A stretch of DNA of 29,440 nucleotides from a virus. Numbering within the stretch: position 1 is the stretch's first letter; each line of letters starts with the position of its first letter. The position numbers and the translations under genes were made by a program. The DNA is taken from positions 1 to 29,440 of IMG/VR virus record IMGVR_UViG_3300045996_002627; one strand, 5' to 3'. The notes under the pieces are model-generated. The model was not told the origin of the DNA and did not search any database. It saw only the letters and a list, made by a program, of their open reading frames with translations. Positions 15,763-24,358 of this stretch are shown here, in pieces.

Positions 15763-16338
15763 TCACCTCTTGGTCAACGTCGCAATCATGTCCAGCGCGG
15801 CCTCTTTGTAGTTCGTCAGCGCAAACTGCCGATACTCCTCATTCCGCGACAACAGGTTCTCGTTCATGTTGTAGCCCCAAGCGGCAACAAAGTCACACGC
15901 GAATCCCTGGGCATTCCACTTGCGATCGGTATGCGGGGCGTTGTTCTCCCGCCAGTCCTTGCTCAAGTAGAAGAACCAGAACTCGCTCACCGGGGGCCAC
16001 TGGTGGGTAGGGTCGCCATACGCCCGACAGCTCGCCCAATGCGGGACGATGATCTGGCACGTTCCACCGGGAGTCAGCACGCGATACAGTTCATTCACAA
16101 ACGCCACCCGCTGATCCGCGGTGAGGTGTTCGATGAAGTGACTCGCGTGGGCCTCACCGACGCTCCCATCTGCCCAGGGCCACGGGGTCTTGGTGAGATC
16201 GACAACGAAATCGACCTTCCCGTCGAAGCCGTATTGATCCACCCCCTGAAACCCCTCACGCTTATTCGGCCCACACCCGAAGTCCAGCTTGAGTGGTTCC
16301 TTGGCCTTCTCGATCTTCAGTCGCTTTGCTTTACCCAC
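15763..16338 (-). CDS. Class I SAM-dependent methyltransferase
   Basis: This gene encodes 191 residues from GTG 16338, chosen because AGGAGG sits 4 nt upstream and the longer in-frame ATG start at 16410 would overlap the glycosyltransferase gene. Motif I is KLDFGCGPNKREGFQGVD with the Gly-rich loop and an acidic residue ending beta-2; DFVVDLTKTPWPWADGSVGE fits motif II; ASHFIEHL and ELYRVLTPGG, then CQIIVPH, give the later strands, as in Methyltransf_11-type enzymes. The substrate is not identifiable: such proteins methylate small molecules, sugars, lipids or proteins. It follows the glycosyltransferase gene after 8 bp, so methylation of a transferred sugar is a reasonable inference, not a demonstrated function. 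Confidence 0.8.
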   Translation of the reverse strand: MGKAKRLKIEKAKEPLKLDFGCGPNKREGFQGVDQYGFDGKVDFVVDLTKTPWPWADGSVGEAHASHFIEHLTADQRVAFVNELYRVLTPGGTCQIIVPHWASCRAYGDPTHQWPPVSEFWFFYLSKDWRENNAPHTDRKWNAQGFACDFVAAWGYNMNENLLSRNEEYRQFALTNYKEAALDMIATLTKR

Positions 16339-16346
16339 GTGTCCTC

Positions 16347-17063
16347 CTACCAGACGATATCCGTCTCCACCTCGTAGTGCCCGACTCGCACGTCGCAATC
16401 GATCGCGCACCGATACCCGTGCTTCCGCGCATCCGACCAGAAGTAGAGATCCTGCGTCCCAATCCCCTCACTCCCGCTCGCCACGGTCTTGAACCACGGC
16501 TTTCTCAACTTCCCATCCTTGAACATCTTCAACCGCCACAGGTTGAACCCCATGCCGGTGCCAACACACTCGACCAGCTTGCCCGGCTGCGGCACCTGGG
16601 GTCGGAAGTTCACCACTGGATCCTTCGGATCCCCCCAAATCTGCGCCACCCCGCTCGGCCCCTTGGTGAAATACAACCCACCAATGCACGCAAACTCGGG
16701 GTGCTTCTCCATCTGTTCGAGGAGCTTGAGCACGCCATCCGCGGGGGGCAAGTTGTCGTGTTCGATCGTCAACAAATACTCCCAGTCCCTCAACTCGGGA
16801 TGCGCGAGAATTTGCTCAATCACCGTGCTGTAGGCATCGCCCACTTCCATGCCCTGCGCCAAGATCCGAATCACCCCATTGTTCGGCGGAAACATCAGGT
16901 TCCAATGCGACAGCGCCGCTTTCGCCGGCAACATCGCCCCCGCCGGCAGGATCACAATAATCCTCTGCTTCTTCCACGAGCTGCCTTTGATCAACCGTGA
17001 TTGGGTCTGGGCAAGATCCTTATTGTGGACCCCACCAAAGTCGCTCACCAACTGTGGCTTCAC
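16347..17063 (-). CDS. Glycosyltransferase, GT-A type
   Basis: This gene encodes 238 residues from GTG 17063, with AAGGGG about 7 nt upstream. The Rossmann-like N-terminal strand is KQRIIVILPAGAMLPAKAAL, the metal/nucleotide-sugar site is probably LLTIEHDNLPPAD (EHDN in place of the usual DxD), and CIGGLYFTKG, GTGMGFNLWRLKMF and GIGTQDLYFWSDARKHGYRC match the later acceptor and catalytic segments seen in phage glycosyltransferase 2-like proteins; the ED/QD element is the likely catalytic base region. It would transfer a sugar from a nucleotide donor to an unknown acceptor. It sits between the fibre module and the methyltransferase gene in the virion operon, which hints that the acceptor is a virion protein. 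Confidence 0.75.
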   Translation of the reverse strand: MKPQLVSDFGGVHNKDLAQTQSRLIKGSSWKKQRIIVILPAGAMLPAKAALSHWNLMFPPNNGVIRILAQGMEVGDAYSTVIEQILAHPELRDWEYLLTIEHDNLPPADGVLKLLEQMEKHPEFACIGGLYFTKGPSGVAQIWGDPKDPVVNFRPQVPQPGKLVECVGTGMGFNLWRLKMFKDGKLRKPWFKTVASGSEGIGTQDLYFWSDARKHGYRCAIDCDVRVGHYEVETDIVW

Positions 17064-17064
17064 G

Positions 17065-17337
17065 CTACGACCCCTTCAAGTAATCCGGGAGATCGATATC
17101 ACCCGCGGCCAGCGTGAACGTCCGCGCCGCGCCGAACGCCTGCACCGCTGCTGTCACTTTCTGTCGCCGTGTCTGGAGCGTATCCCCCGCGGCAATCGCA
17201 ATCGGCACGAACTCGGTAGCCACGGCTCCCGCGGTGTCATCCCGCAAAAACGCGACCTTTGCTGTCAGCGTCATTTGACCACTGACACCTGTAGGCTCCA
17301 AGCTGTCATAGCTCAACACATACGCCTTATCCGCCAT
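17065..17337 (-). CDS. Hypothetical 90-residue protein next to the fibre gene
   Basis: I do not recognise this protein. ATG 17337 has AAGGAGGG a few bases upstream. The sequence begins MADKAYVLSYDSLEPTGVSG, then alternates beta-type segments (QMTLTAKVAFLRDDTAGAVA) with a helical middle (TLQTRRQKVTAAVQAFGAAR) and ends DLPDYLKGS. No cysteine, membrane segment or catalytic motif is present. Its placement 9 bp after the repeat fibre gene and 2 bp before the glycosyltransferase suggests a small structural or chaperone role for the fibre. This is context only. Confidence 0.55.
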   Translation of the reverse strand: MADKAYVLSYDSLEPTGVSGQMTLTAKVAFLRDDTAGAVATEFVPIAIAAGDTLQTRRQKVTAAVQAFGAARTFTLAAGDIDLPDYLKGS

Positions 17338-17346
17338 GATCCCTCC

Positions 17347-18762
17347 TTAGCTGTGTTCAGCGAACAGCCTCATCGCCAGGGCGCGATTGAGGTTGCTCGA
17401 ACGAATATACGCCGTGTCGGTAAGATTGACCGACCCCGGCATCGCCGTCGAGAACGAGGCACTGAAATACCCGTGATCCCAGTTCTGCGTCTCATTGGTG
17501 TCCGCGTTCGCTCCCGTGAGCACCTGCCCAGGGAAGAACTGCATCGACCACGTTTGGGCCGCGCCGGTTGTCCTCATCCAGAATCCCACCAGATACTCAC
17601 CCGGCACCAAGCTGATCGTGCCCACCGGGATCGTCCGATGGTGGTAGCCGGTCATACCGCCCACCTGGGTCGAGTTCGAGCCCGCCGTGCCGTTCGTCCA
17701 GCTTCGCGTTGCGCTCGCTGAACTCGCAAGGCTGGCCGTGGATCCGCTCAGCGTGTAGAACCCAATGCTGATTGAATAGCCACCCGAGCTTTGAGTCGCC
17801 TGGGACATCGACGCCTGGAAGTCCATCTTGGTGACGTTGATGAACGCCGGCAGGCTCAGATAGAACAGCGACAGCGCCGCGTTGCTCGTATTACTCGACG
17901 CCGCGAGGCCAGGATACGCGAGATCCACCCGATAGTTGCTGCGCGCGTGATCGCGAATCGAGAGGGTGGCGCTGTTGCCATTCACGCTCTGGCTGAGGGT
18001 CACACCGCCCATGCCAACAAACTGGATCTGGCTCCCTACCAACCCCGTGGTGCCAGCCGTATTGCCTTGTGTCGAGATTCCCGCAGTAAACCCTGCGCCC
18101 GCCCCGAGATTCGGCGCCGACACGGTGATCGTAATGCTCTGGCCGTCCGTGGACCCCGAGAGCGTGATGTTGTTACCACCAGCCAGCACCAGCCGGCTCC
18201 CAACCAGCCCGGTATCCCCTGCCGTGTTCCCGATGTTCGTCAGCCCGGCGGAGAAGTTTCCTCCACCCGCCGCGCCCGAGATGGTGATCGTCGCCGACTG
18301 ACCATTGACGGATCCACTGAGGGTGATATTGTTCCCGCCCGCCAACACCAAGTGGTTGCTCACCAGACCCGAGGTGCCGAGGGTATTCCCCAGGTCGCTC
18401 AACCCGGCGGTCAACCCGGTCATCTGTGTCTGGGTGCTCTGGTTGAACGCGCTCACGGTGATCGTCATCGACCCGCCGTTGGTGGATCCACTCAGCGTGA
18501 CATTGTTCCCACCAGCAAAGATCAACCGTCCGGTGACTGATCCTGTATCTCCCGCGGTGTTCCCACCCGAGATGCCACCACCAGCAAACCCTCCGCCCGG
18601 CCCACCCGCGGCCCCCGAAATCGTCACACTCTGGCCGTTCTGGCTCAGGGTGATGTTGTTACCCCCAGCGAGAAACAGCGTGCCTGTGGACACCACGGCC
18701 AGCGCCCCGGAGGTATTTCCCCCGAGGCTCACAGCCCGAATGCGATTCAGCGTGACAGGCAT
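17347..18762 (-). CDS. Repeat-built tail fibre or head-fibre protein
   Basis: This gene encodes 471 residues. The first 270 contain five copies of a roughly 55-residue unit, at about residues 11-50, 64-104, 121-163, 174-216 and 227-270. Each contains a GNT...G..G motif, a strand ending in AGGNNITLS, and an S-x-T-I-T strand. The fifth copy is degenerate (FVGMGGVTLS). The last 200 residues are different and globular (SLFYLSLPAFINVTKMDFQA, SWTNGTAGSNSTQVGGMTGY, YLVGFWMRTTGAAQTWSMQF) and could be the receptor-binding or cap domain. The repeats are rich in Ser, Thr, Asn and Gly, typical of trimeric beta-structured fibres. The gene shares one base with the upstream gene's stop and is followed by the glycosyltransferase and methyltransferase genes. 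The virion-surface assignment is from composition and repeats. Confidence 0.75.
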   Translation of the reverse strand: MPVTLNRIRAVSLGGNTSGALAVVSTGTLFLAGGNNITLSQNGQSVTISGAAGGPGGGFAGGGISGGNTAGDTGSVTGRLIFAGGNNVTLSGSTNGGSMTITVSAFNQSTQTQMTGLTAGLSDLGNTLGTSGLVSNHLVLAGGNNITLSGSVNGQSATITISGAAGGGNFSAGLTNIGNTAGDTGLVGSRLVLAGGNNITLSGSTDGQSITITVSAPNLGAGAGFTAGISTQGNTAGTTGLVGSQIQFVGMGGVTLSQSVNGNSATLSIRDHARSNYRVDLAYPGLAASSNTSNAALSLFYLSLPAFINVTKMDFQASMSQATQSSGGYSISIGFYTLSGSTASLASSASATRSWTNGTAGSNSTQVGGMTGYHHRTIPVGTISLVPGEYLVGFWMRTTGAAQTWSMQFFPGQVLTGANADTNETQNWDHGYFSASFSTAMPGSVNLTDTAYIRSSNLNRALAMRLFAEHS

Positions 18763-19349
18763 TAGGTGAAGTAGGTATACGTCACGCCGTCACCGTTGAC
18801 GGTCGTGTCAATGTTCACGTCAGCGAGGTTGTCGATCTCCAGTTCGATCGCATCCCCAGGGAAGAGGGGCACACCGCGTCTTGTGCCCAACGCAGCCACC
18901 ACCGTTGCCCCACCCACCGTGATCACCCCGGTGTTGTCCGTCTCCGCGGTAATCACCACCCGTTTGCACGGCGTCGATCCGGCCAGCGCTTCGGCCGTGC
19001 CCGCGCTCGCCACCGTCTTCCGTCCATCTCCAATCCCTGTGATGTCGTGCCCGACCCGCCCGATGATGTTCGAGCCCGTGGCCAGCACGATCAGACTCTT
19101 CAGATCCTCCAACCCTTGAGTCGCCCGCCGGAGCTTGGCCGAGATCGTCCCAGCCGCCCCCGCAGCCACAATCGCATCCGCAATCGCGCCCTCGGTCGCA
19201 TCGGCACCATCAGCAATCGTGATCGGACCACCACCACCCCCGCCCGGCTGGGTCATCGGATCCCATTCGAGCGTGATCGAATTCCAGACATACTGGAGCG
19301 CCCACTCGACGTGGAGAATCGGACGGGAGTAAGTGGTGTCAATCGCCAT
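18762..19349 (-). CDS. Virion structural protein, probable fibre-associated
   Basis: This gene encodes 195 residues. The N-terminus SRPILHVEWALQYVWNSITL is followed by a glycine run (QPGGGGGGPITIADGADATE) and then helical and beta segments. The last 65 residues (VVITAETDNTGVITVGGATV, LGTRRGVPLFPGDAIELEID) look like a small beta-sandwich of the kind used in phage structural proteins near fibres. ATG 19349 lies 1 bp from the next gene. It shares its last base with the start of the repeat fibre gene, indicating translational coupling. It may link the fibre to the virion; no family can be named. Confidence 0.6.
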   Translation of the reverse strand: MAIDTTYSRPILHVEWALQYVWNSITLEWDPMTQPGGGGGGPITIADGADATEGAIADAIVAAGAAGTISAKLRRATQGLEDLKSLIVLATGSNIIGRVGHDITGIGDGRKTVASAGTAEALAGSTPCKRVVITAETDNTGVITVGGATVVAALGTRRGVPLFPGDAIELEIDNLADVNIDTTVNGDGVTYTYFT

Positions 19350-19350
19350 G

Positions 19351-19566
19351 CTACGGCCTCACGTCGCTCTTGATCGCCATGATGGCCTCTTTGACCGATT
19401 CTTCGATCGCCGCGACCACCTGGGACTCAGAGACGAAATACCCAATCCCTTTACCCCGCGCTCGGCTCACGATCTCATCCACCAGATCGCGCTCGCTCTG
19501 GGCACCAGGGCGCATCTTCACAGTCGCGCCATCGTGACGCCCGACTGCCAGAAAGAACTCACTCAT
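19351..19566 (-). CDS. Hypothetical 71-residue protein
   Basis: I do not recognise this protein. ATG 19566 has a GGGGGT stretch about 9 nt upstream. The sequence MSEFFLAVGRHDGATVKMRP is followed by a helical acidic/basic part (DLVDEIVSRARGKGIGYFVS; QVVAAIEESVKEAIMAIKSD). No membrane segment or known motif is present. It sits between the scaffold-like gene and the fibre-associated gene, 1-25 bp from each, within the virion operon. Confidence 0.55.
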   Translation of the reverse strand: MSEFFLAVGRHDGATVKMRPGAQSERDLVDEIVSRARGKGIGYFVSESQVVAAIEESVKEAIMAIKSDVRP

Positions 19567-19591
19567 GCTCTACCCCCTGATTGTCGCACGC

Positions 19592-20680
19592 CTACCGCGG
19601 CAGGTTCTTGATCGAATCCCGGATGACATCGGCGATGTCGCGATCCTCATCCTTCGGCTCACCCGAGCGCTCAACCCCCGACGACTTCACCACCGCCTGG
19701 GCCGCAGCCGGCTTCGCCTTCATCTCAGCGATGATCTCCGCGCGCAGCTTGTCCTTCTCGATCTTGCCCGCCTCTTGGAACTTCTGCGGGACCGTGCGGA
19801 TATACGCTTCCTCGATCCCCATCCGCTCATTGCCCGGCGCCATCATCAACGCCTTGATGTCCTTCTCGTGCTGGGCATAACCCGGCCACTCCTTGCGATA
19901 GCGCTGGAGATCCACCTCCGCCCGCTGCTTCGCATCCGCCCAGCGGGTGCTCTGCTCGAACGCGGTAGCCACCTTGCCATACTTCTGCTCCATCTGATCC
20001 GCGATCTGCTTGGTCAGCTTTTCGCTCAGCGTCTTTTCGAGCGTGGACCCATGCCACGTGAGCAGATTCGTCAGCCCCTCGTCATCGTAGTATTCCAGTC
20101 CCTCGGCCGTCTTCTGGTTCGGGCCAGGGCGATCCGCCGGCACCGCGGGCTGCTGCCCTGCACGCTGGAGCATCTTGGCATACCGTTCATCCTGCAACAG
20201 CAGCTCGACGAACTTCTCGGGATCTTCTTCACTCAGCGCAATCGCCCTGAGCGCCTGCTGGATCTCCGCATCCTTCGCCCACTCATACTGCTTCCACTCG
20301 GCTTCCTGCTTGGCAATCGCTGCCTCCCGCTCCTGCCACGCCTTCTCCTTGGCCGTCCACTCCTCCAGCGCCTTCTGGTGCTGATTGCGCGTGCGCGTCA
20401 ACACCGCCTGATGCCGATGGATCGCGATATTCCCCCGCATCGCCGGGTTCTTCTCGCGGATCTCCTTCTCAATCCCCGCGAGTTCGGCTTCCTCAGCTTC
20501 CTCCTCGGCGGTCTTCTGCGCTGGAGCGGGCGGCTCATTCCCCTCGCCACCCTCACCCATCGAGCTGACGATCGCCTCGCGGATCGGATCGCCCTCACCA
20601 CTACCACCGCCCATGCCACCCGCACCGCCATCCGCGGCCGGCATGTCGTAGAACAACCCGTAGAACTTGTGCTTGAACAT
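19592..20680 (-). CDS. Scaffold-like protein
   Basis: This gene encodes 362 residues from ATG 20680, directly after the portal stop, with GGAGAAG in the portal's last codons. After a Gly/Pro-rich leader (residues about 10-60) it is largely charged helix: EEEAEEAELAGIEKEIREKN, EEWTAKEKAWQEREAAIAKQ and EKLTKQIADQMEQKYGKVAT form coiled coils, and the C-terminus is charged (GEPKDEDRDIADVIRDSIKN). An acidic, helical protein encoded next to the portal and upstream of the capsid gene is the usual profile of a scaffolding protein, which guides shell assembly and then leaves. The capsid gene lies about 4.5 kb downstream, with the fibre module inserted between. No catalytic triad of a prohead protease was seen. 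Confidence 0.68.
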   Translation of the reverse strand: MFKHKFYGLFYDMPAADGGAGGMGGGSGEGDPIREAIVSSMGEGGEGNEPPAPAQKTAEEEAEEAELAGIEKEIREKNPAMRGNIAIHRHQAVLTRTRNQHQKALEEWTAKEKAWQEREAAIAKQEAEWKQYEWAKDAEIQQALRAIALSEEDPEKFVELLLQDERYAKMLQRAGQQPAVPADRPGPNQKTAEGLEYYDDEGLTNLLTWHGSTLEKTLSEKLTKQIADQMEQKYGKVATAFEQSTRWADAKQRAEVDLQRYRKEWPGYAQHEKDIKALMMAPGNERMGIEEAYIRTVPQKFQEAGKIEKDKLRAEIIAEMKAKPAAAQAVVKSSGVERSGEPKDEDRDIADVIRDSIKNLPR

Positions 20681-22828
20681 TTACTTCTCCGTCGTTGGGA
20701 GGGAGCTGTCTCGGGATCCCTCGGCTCCCGTTTCTGCTTTCTCATACCGCCGGTTCAACGGCTGCACGACCGGCGCAGGGCCGGGGTGGGAAGTATCCGG
20801 GGCACCACCCGGCTGGCCTTCCGCGCCAGGAACTACCGGGGGCACCGGAGGCGGCAACACGGCTGCACTCTGAATCAGCTTCACCGCGGCGGCAATATCC
20901 TGCTCGGTGATCGGCGTGTTCGATTTGTTGATCAATGCCACCGCCATCGGCGACATCAGATCCTCGCCCTTGACCGTCGCCGAAATCTTCGGCCCCGGCG
21001 GCTGCGGGGGCTGCGGCTTCGCCATCGCCTTGGTCGGATCCATCCCATGTGCTTCGAGGAGCTTTCTCACCAGCGCCGCGGGGTCCACCAGGGGATCCTT
21101 CCGCAGCAGCTTATACAGATTCAACGCCTCGGCTCGCTGCTGACTCACATCCAACCGGAGCTGGCTGTCCGGGCGAATGCTGAAGATATACTCGCCCGCG
21201 ATCAGATCCTTGTTCCACTGCTTGAGCGCCGCGGCCCCATCTTCCCCGACCACATACGCATAGTCGGTGTCGTCCGCGAACATCTGCATCAACTGGCCAA
21301 CCCCCGCCGCGATCTCCAAGAAGAACCGCGCGACCCACTGCTGCTCATACGCCAGCCGCACGTCATTCGCGCCCTTCATCTCTCTGACTTCAGTCGCCGT
21401 CGTCTCGCCCGGTGTCGTCACGCCCTGCTGCATGGCGCCCATCGACCACGCTTCATCCAGATCCGCCTTGATCACCTTGTCGAAGTTCCAGTTCTCGGGC
21501 GGATAGTGGGCTCGCGCCACCTCACCGATCGCATTCGCACCCGGCCCGTTCATCGGGATCATGTCCTGCCACTTCCCGCGCCGGAGCTTATCCCCAATGA
21601 TCGCGTCCACCTGATTCACGTCGAACCAGCGCAGCGGCATCGAGTGATCCCTCTGCCGCACCATCTGGGTCCGCGACTTGATCAACTCCCTTACCTGCGG
21701 CCGGCCCACTTCCGAGTCAGACGGCGGGATCGCCATGTCCGAGATGTGCGCGATCGTGCCCACCTTGAGCGGATAGGTCGTCATCCCCACCCAGCGCCCG
21801 GTCGCCGGATCCTTCTTCTGCCACTTGAAGTCCTCGTCCACGACCTTGGACTTCTCACCCCGACCCGTCTCGACCAGCACGATTCGCTTGATCTTTCTCG
21901 GATCCTTCTCGTTCGGATCGAACGTGTGCGGGTGGTAGAACAGCTCGCAGTATTTGATATACGAATCAAACGGCTTCAGATTCGGGTTTTCATTGATCAA
22001 CAACCACTCTTCGTCGTTGATCTGCACACCCTCGGTGCCTTCCGGCACCCACTCGCGCCGGATCGCCTCGGCGAGCGGCAGATACCCCTCGCGGCCCAAA
22101 AACGACGCCTTCTGCCAGTCCGTGCCGACGAACTCGATCGGCCAGAGGAAGTGGAGCAAGCTCACCCGCTCCGCCTTGTAGCACTCGTAGATCGGCATCG
22201 GCAGCATCTCGGGAGCCGGCGCATCGGGCACGATCTCCCCCTGCTTTACCGGCACCTCACCACCACCCTCGGCAAAGGGTGCTGGTGATCCCGCCCCACC
22301 CTGCACGCTCACGTCAGGGAGCGGAGCGACCGATGTGCCTTCCACCTGGGATCCACTCGTCAACATCTGGCCCGGATCTTGCGCCGGAGGGAGTGCCGCC
22401 GCCATCCCACCGTCAAGCGGCTTCTCCTCGAACTCGGCCTCGTAGCTCACCATGCAGATCATGATCCCCGTGGCGTTGATCAAATCCCCCAGGCACTCGT
22501 TCATCACATGCTCGGCGTGCACCTTCTCGGTCAGCTCGAAGTTGAGTGCCGCGGCAAACACACTGGTCGCCGCCGCCCACTCCGGACGCCGCGCCTTCAA
22601 AATCACCTCGGGCACCTGGAAGAACAACTGGCTCTGCTTGTTCTTGGTCTTCGACCAGTCCGCCGGGATGTTCACCGTGTCTTCGCTCGGTGTCCCTTTG
22701 AACGGCTTGCCGCGCCGATAGCTGACGTTATCCTGGAGCGTCGGGCGCTTCTCCTGCTTCACCTGTCGGCAGGCATTCACCCGGCCCCACCACGCCTCGG
22801 CACTGAGCGGATCTTTCATCTTCGCCAT
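20681..22828 (-). CDS. Portal protein
   Basis: This gene encodes 715 residues from ATG 22828, with AGGAG about 8 nt upstream. The N-terminal half (WWGRVNACRQVKQEKRPTLQ, FFQVPEVILKARRPEWAAAT, FELTEKVHAEHVMNECLGDL) and the middle (VSLLHFLWPIEFVGTDWQKA, KVGTIAHISDMAIPPSDSEV, RELIKSRTQMVRQRDHSMPL) follow the pattern of large phage portals; a long helix with TATEVREMKGANDVRLAYEQ fits the portal stem/crown region. The C-terminal 60 residues are Pro-rich and probably disordered. Portals form the dodecameric channel at one capsid vertex for DNA packaging and exit. It is preceded after 3 bp by TerL and followed immediately by the scaffold-like gene. The call rests on gene order and sequence character. 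Confidence 0.85.
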   Translation of the reverse strand: MAKMKDPLSAEAWWGRVNACRQVKQEKRPTLQDNVSYRRGKPFKGTPSEDTVNIPADWSKTKNKQSQLFFQVPEVILKARRPEWAAATSVFAAALNFELTEKVHAEHVMNECLGDLINATGIMICMVSYEAEFEEKPLDGGMAAALPPAQDPGQMLTSGSQVEGTSVAPLPDVSVQGGAGSPAPFAEGGGEVPVKQGEIVPDAPAPEMLPMPIYECYKAERVSLLHFLWPIEFVGTDWQKASFLGREGYLPLAEAIRREWVPEGTEGVQINDEEWLLINENPNLKPFDSYIKYCELFYHPHTFDPNEKDPRKIKRIVLVETGRGEKSKVVDEDFKWQKKDPATGRWVGMTTYPLKVGTIAHISDMAIPPSDSEVGRPQVRELIKSRTQMVRQRDHSMPLRWFDVNQVDAIIGDKLRRGKWQDMIPMNGPGANAIGEVARAHYPPENWNFDKVIKADLDEAWSMGAMQQGVTTPGETTATEVREMKGANDVRLAYEQQWVARFFLEIAAGVGQLMQMFADDTDYAYVVGEDGAAALKQWNKDLIAGEYIFSIRPDSQLRLDVSQQRAEALNLYKLLRKDPLVDPAALVRKLLEAHGMDPTKAMAKPQPPQPPGPKISATVKGEDLMSPMAVALINKSNTPITEQDIAAAVKLIQSAAVLPPPVPPVVPGAEGQPGGAPDTSHPGPAPVVQPLNRRYEKAETGAEGSRDSSLPTTEK

Positions 22829-22831
22829 CGG

Positions 22832-24355
22832 TTATCTCCTGCTGCTCTCAGCACCCAACACAAACTCGTCACTGCCACCTTCAGCAAAAATCGCCTGACG
22901 CAGCTCCCGCGGGAGGTGGTCCAAATTCTTGACCGGCTCGTGGCTCGGCGCCGGCCGGTTACTCGCCCAATAGCGGATCGCATCGGCGGCGTGATCTTCC
23001 ACCCCGGTCGCCTGGGTGATGTCCTTGGGGTGCTTGGGATCGGTTTGGAGACTCGGCAGCGTGCGGATCGCATACGGCACCCCCAATCCTGTTCCGGCGG
23101 GTTGGGGAGCGAGCATCTGCAACCGCGGCCTTGGTCCCGTCCCGTCGTTGTAGACCGTGCTCAACCACGCATGGACTCTCATCCACCCGTTCTCGCGCTC
23201 GTTGTTGGCTTCGATCATCGAGACACCATGCCGCGCCATCGTCTCGGCAATGCTCTCGCCCACCGACTCACGCCACATCATCGGATCGCCCACCGTGAAG
23301 CGAATGTTCAACCCCTTCGACTCTTCAACGATCCTCTTGGCAGCCTTCTCGGGAATGTGGCCCTTGAAGGTCCACTCTTTGAACAAGATCGCGGTGCCAT
23401 CCGGTAGCATCGCCATCCAACCGCAATACCCCGGTTCGAGATCCGAATAGCCCCAGTCGATGAGGCGCACGATCTGCACCCACGGCACGAGATGAACCGG
23501 CACTCCATTGATCTTCGGCATCTCCTGAATGACGTGCCAGTCCGTGCCCAACTTCCGCTCGGCAAACTGGCTGAAGAACTGGCCCTCGACCAGCCACTCG
23601 CCGTCGATGTAGGCGCGTCGAAGTGACTCGCTCGGCAGCATCAACAGCTTCTTCTCATACTCCCCGCTCATGTGCGGGTTGTCGATCAAATTCATCTTGA
23701 TCGACTTCCACTTCGAGGGGTCGTAGTCCGGGTTCTCTTCCTCCGTCACGCTCTTGTCGATGAAATACCGCTTCACCCAGCTCGCACCCTCGCCGATCGG
23801 ATTGGTGGCACCTCTCACAAACGCCATCTTCTTGGCGCCCACCGCACTTCTCGCCGACATCGAGATCCGCATGAACTGATCGAGCGTGAAAGTTGTCAAC
23901 TCGTCATACCCAATCCAGTCCCACTCCTGACTGAGATAGTCCATGACGGCGGCATCGCTCTCACAATGCCCGAATTGGAGCAGCGAACCATTGTCGTATT
24001 CGAGGAAGAACTTGCTCTGGTTGAAGTCCCGCTTCAAGTCCAACATCTTCCCTTCCATCGCTGTCCGGGCGAAGTGCGATCCTCGAAGCTGAGGGAAGGT
24101 TCGACGCAGCAGCAGCGCCCGGTGCCCAGGGATCATCAGATTCCGCAGGTGCGCGTCCCAGCGCAGGGTGGTGGACTTGGCACTGCCTCGCCCACCCTCA
24201 CCCAGCACATACGGCTCGTCCGACTCGTGAAACTCGGCCCCCTTCAAGGTCGGGATGTAGAGGATGTGCGTATCCCCATTCGCCGCGACCTTCGTCACCG
24301 CATTTTCAGGAATCCCTTCCTTGCACTGCTGCTCATAGGGGCCGTAGTGAATCAA
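22832..24355 (-). CDS. terL: Terminase large subunit (TerL)
   Basis: This gene encodes 507 residues. ATPase motifs: Walker A GEGGRGSAKS at 52-61, Walker B with DE at 151-152 in WIGYDEL, and coupling motif GATNP at about 182-186. Nuclease motifs of the RNase H-like domain: Asp300 in RLIDWGYSD, Asp357 in FTVGDPMM and Asp458 in EDHAADAIRYW. This is the standard packaging motor and headful or site-specific nuclease of tailed phages. The start is TTG at 24355, 3 bp after the stop of the preceding small gene and without a strong ribosome binding site; a slightly downstream start is possible. It is followed 3 bp later by the portal. All catalytic residues look intact. Confidence 0.93.
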   Translation of the reverse strand: MIHYGPYEQQCKEGIPENAVTKVAANGDTHILYIPTLKGAEFHESDEPYVLGEGGRGSAKSTTLRWDAHLRNLMIPGHRALLLRRTFPQLRGSHFARTAMEGKMLDLKRDFNQSKFFLEYDNGSLLQFGHCESDAAVMDYLSQEWDWIGYDELTTFTLDQFMRISMSARSAVGAKKMAFVRGATNPIGEGASWVKRYFIDKSVTEEENPDYDPSKWKSIKMNLIDNPHMSGEYEKKLLMLPSESLRRAYIDGEWLVEGQFFSQFAERKLGTDWHVIQEMPKINGVPVHLVPWVQIVRLIDWGYSDLEPGYCGWMAMLPDGTAILFKEWTFKGHIPEKAAKRIVEESKGLNIRFTVGDPMMWRESVGESIAETMARHGVSMIEANNERENGWMRVHAWLSTVYNDGTGPRPRLQMLAPQPAGTGLGVPYAIRTLPSLQTDPKHPKDITQATGVEDHAADAIRYWASNRPAPSHEPVKNLDHLPRELRQAIFAEGGSDEFVLGAESSRR

Positions 24356-24358
24356 TGT

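Noticed and set aside
19565-22288. A long rightward open frame of 907 codons opposite scaffold and portal
   Set aside because: Same strand-shadow character, with RLR/HRR-rich composition and no start context; the leftward portal and scaffold-like frames are clearly real.
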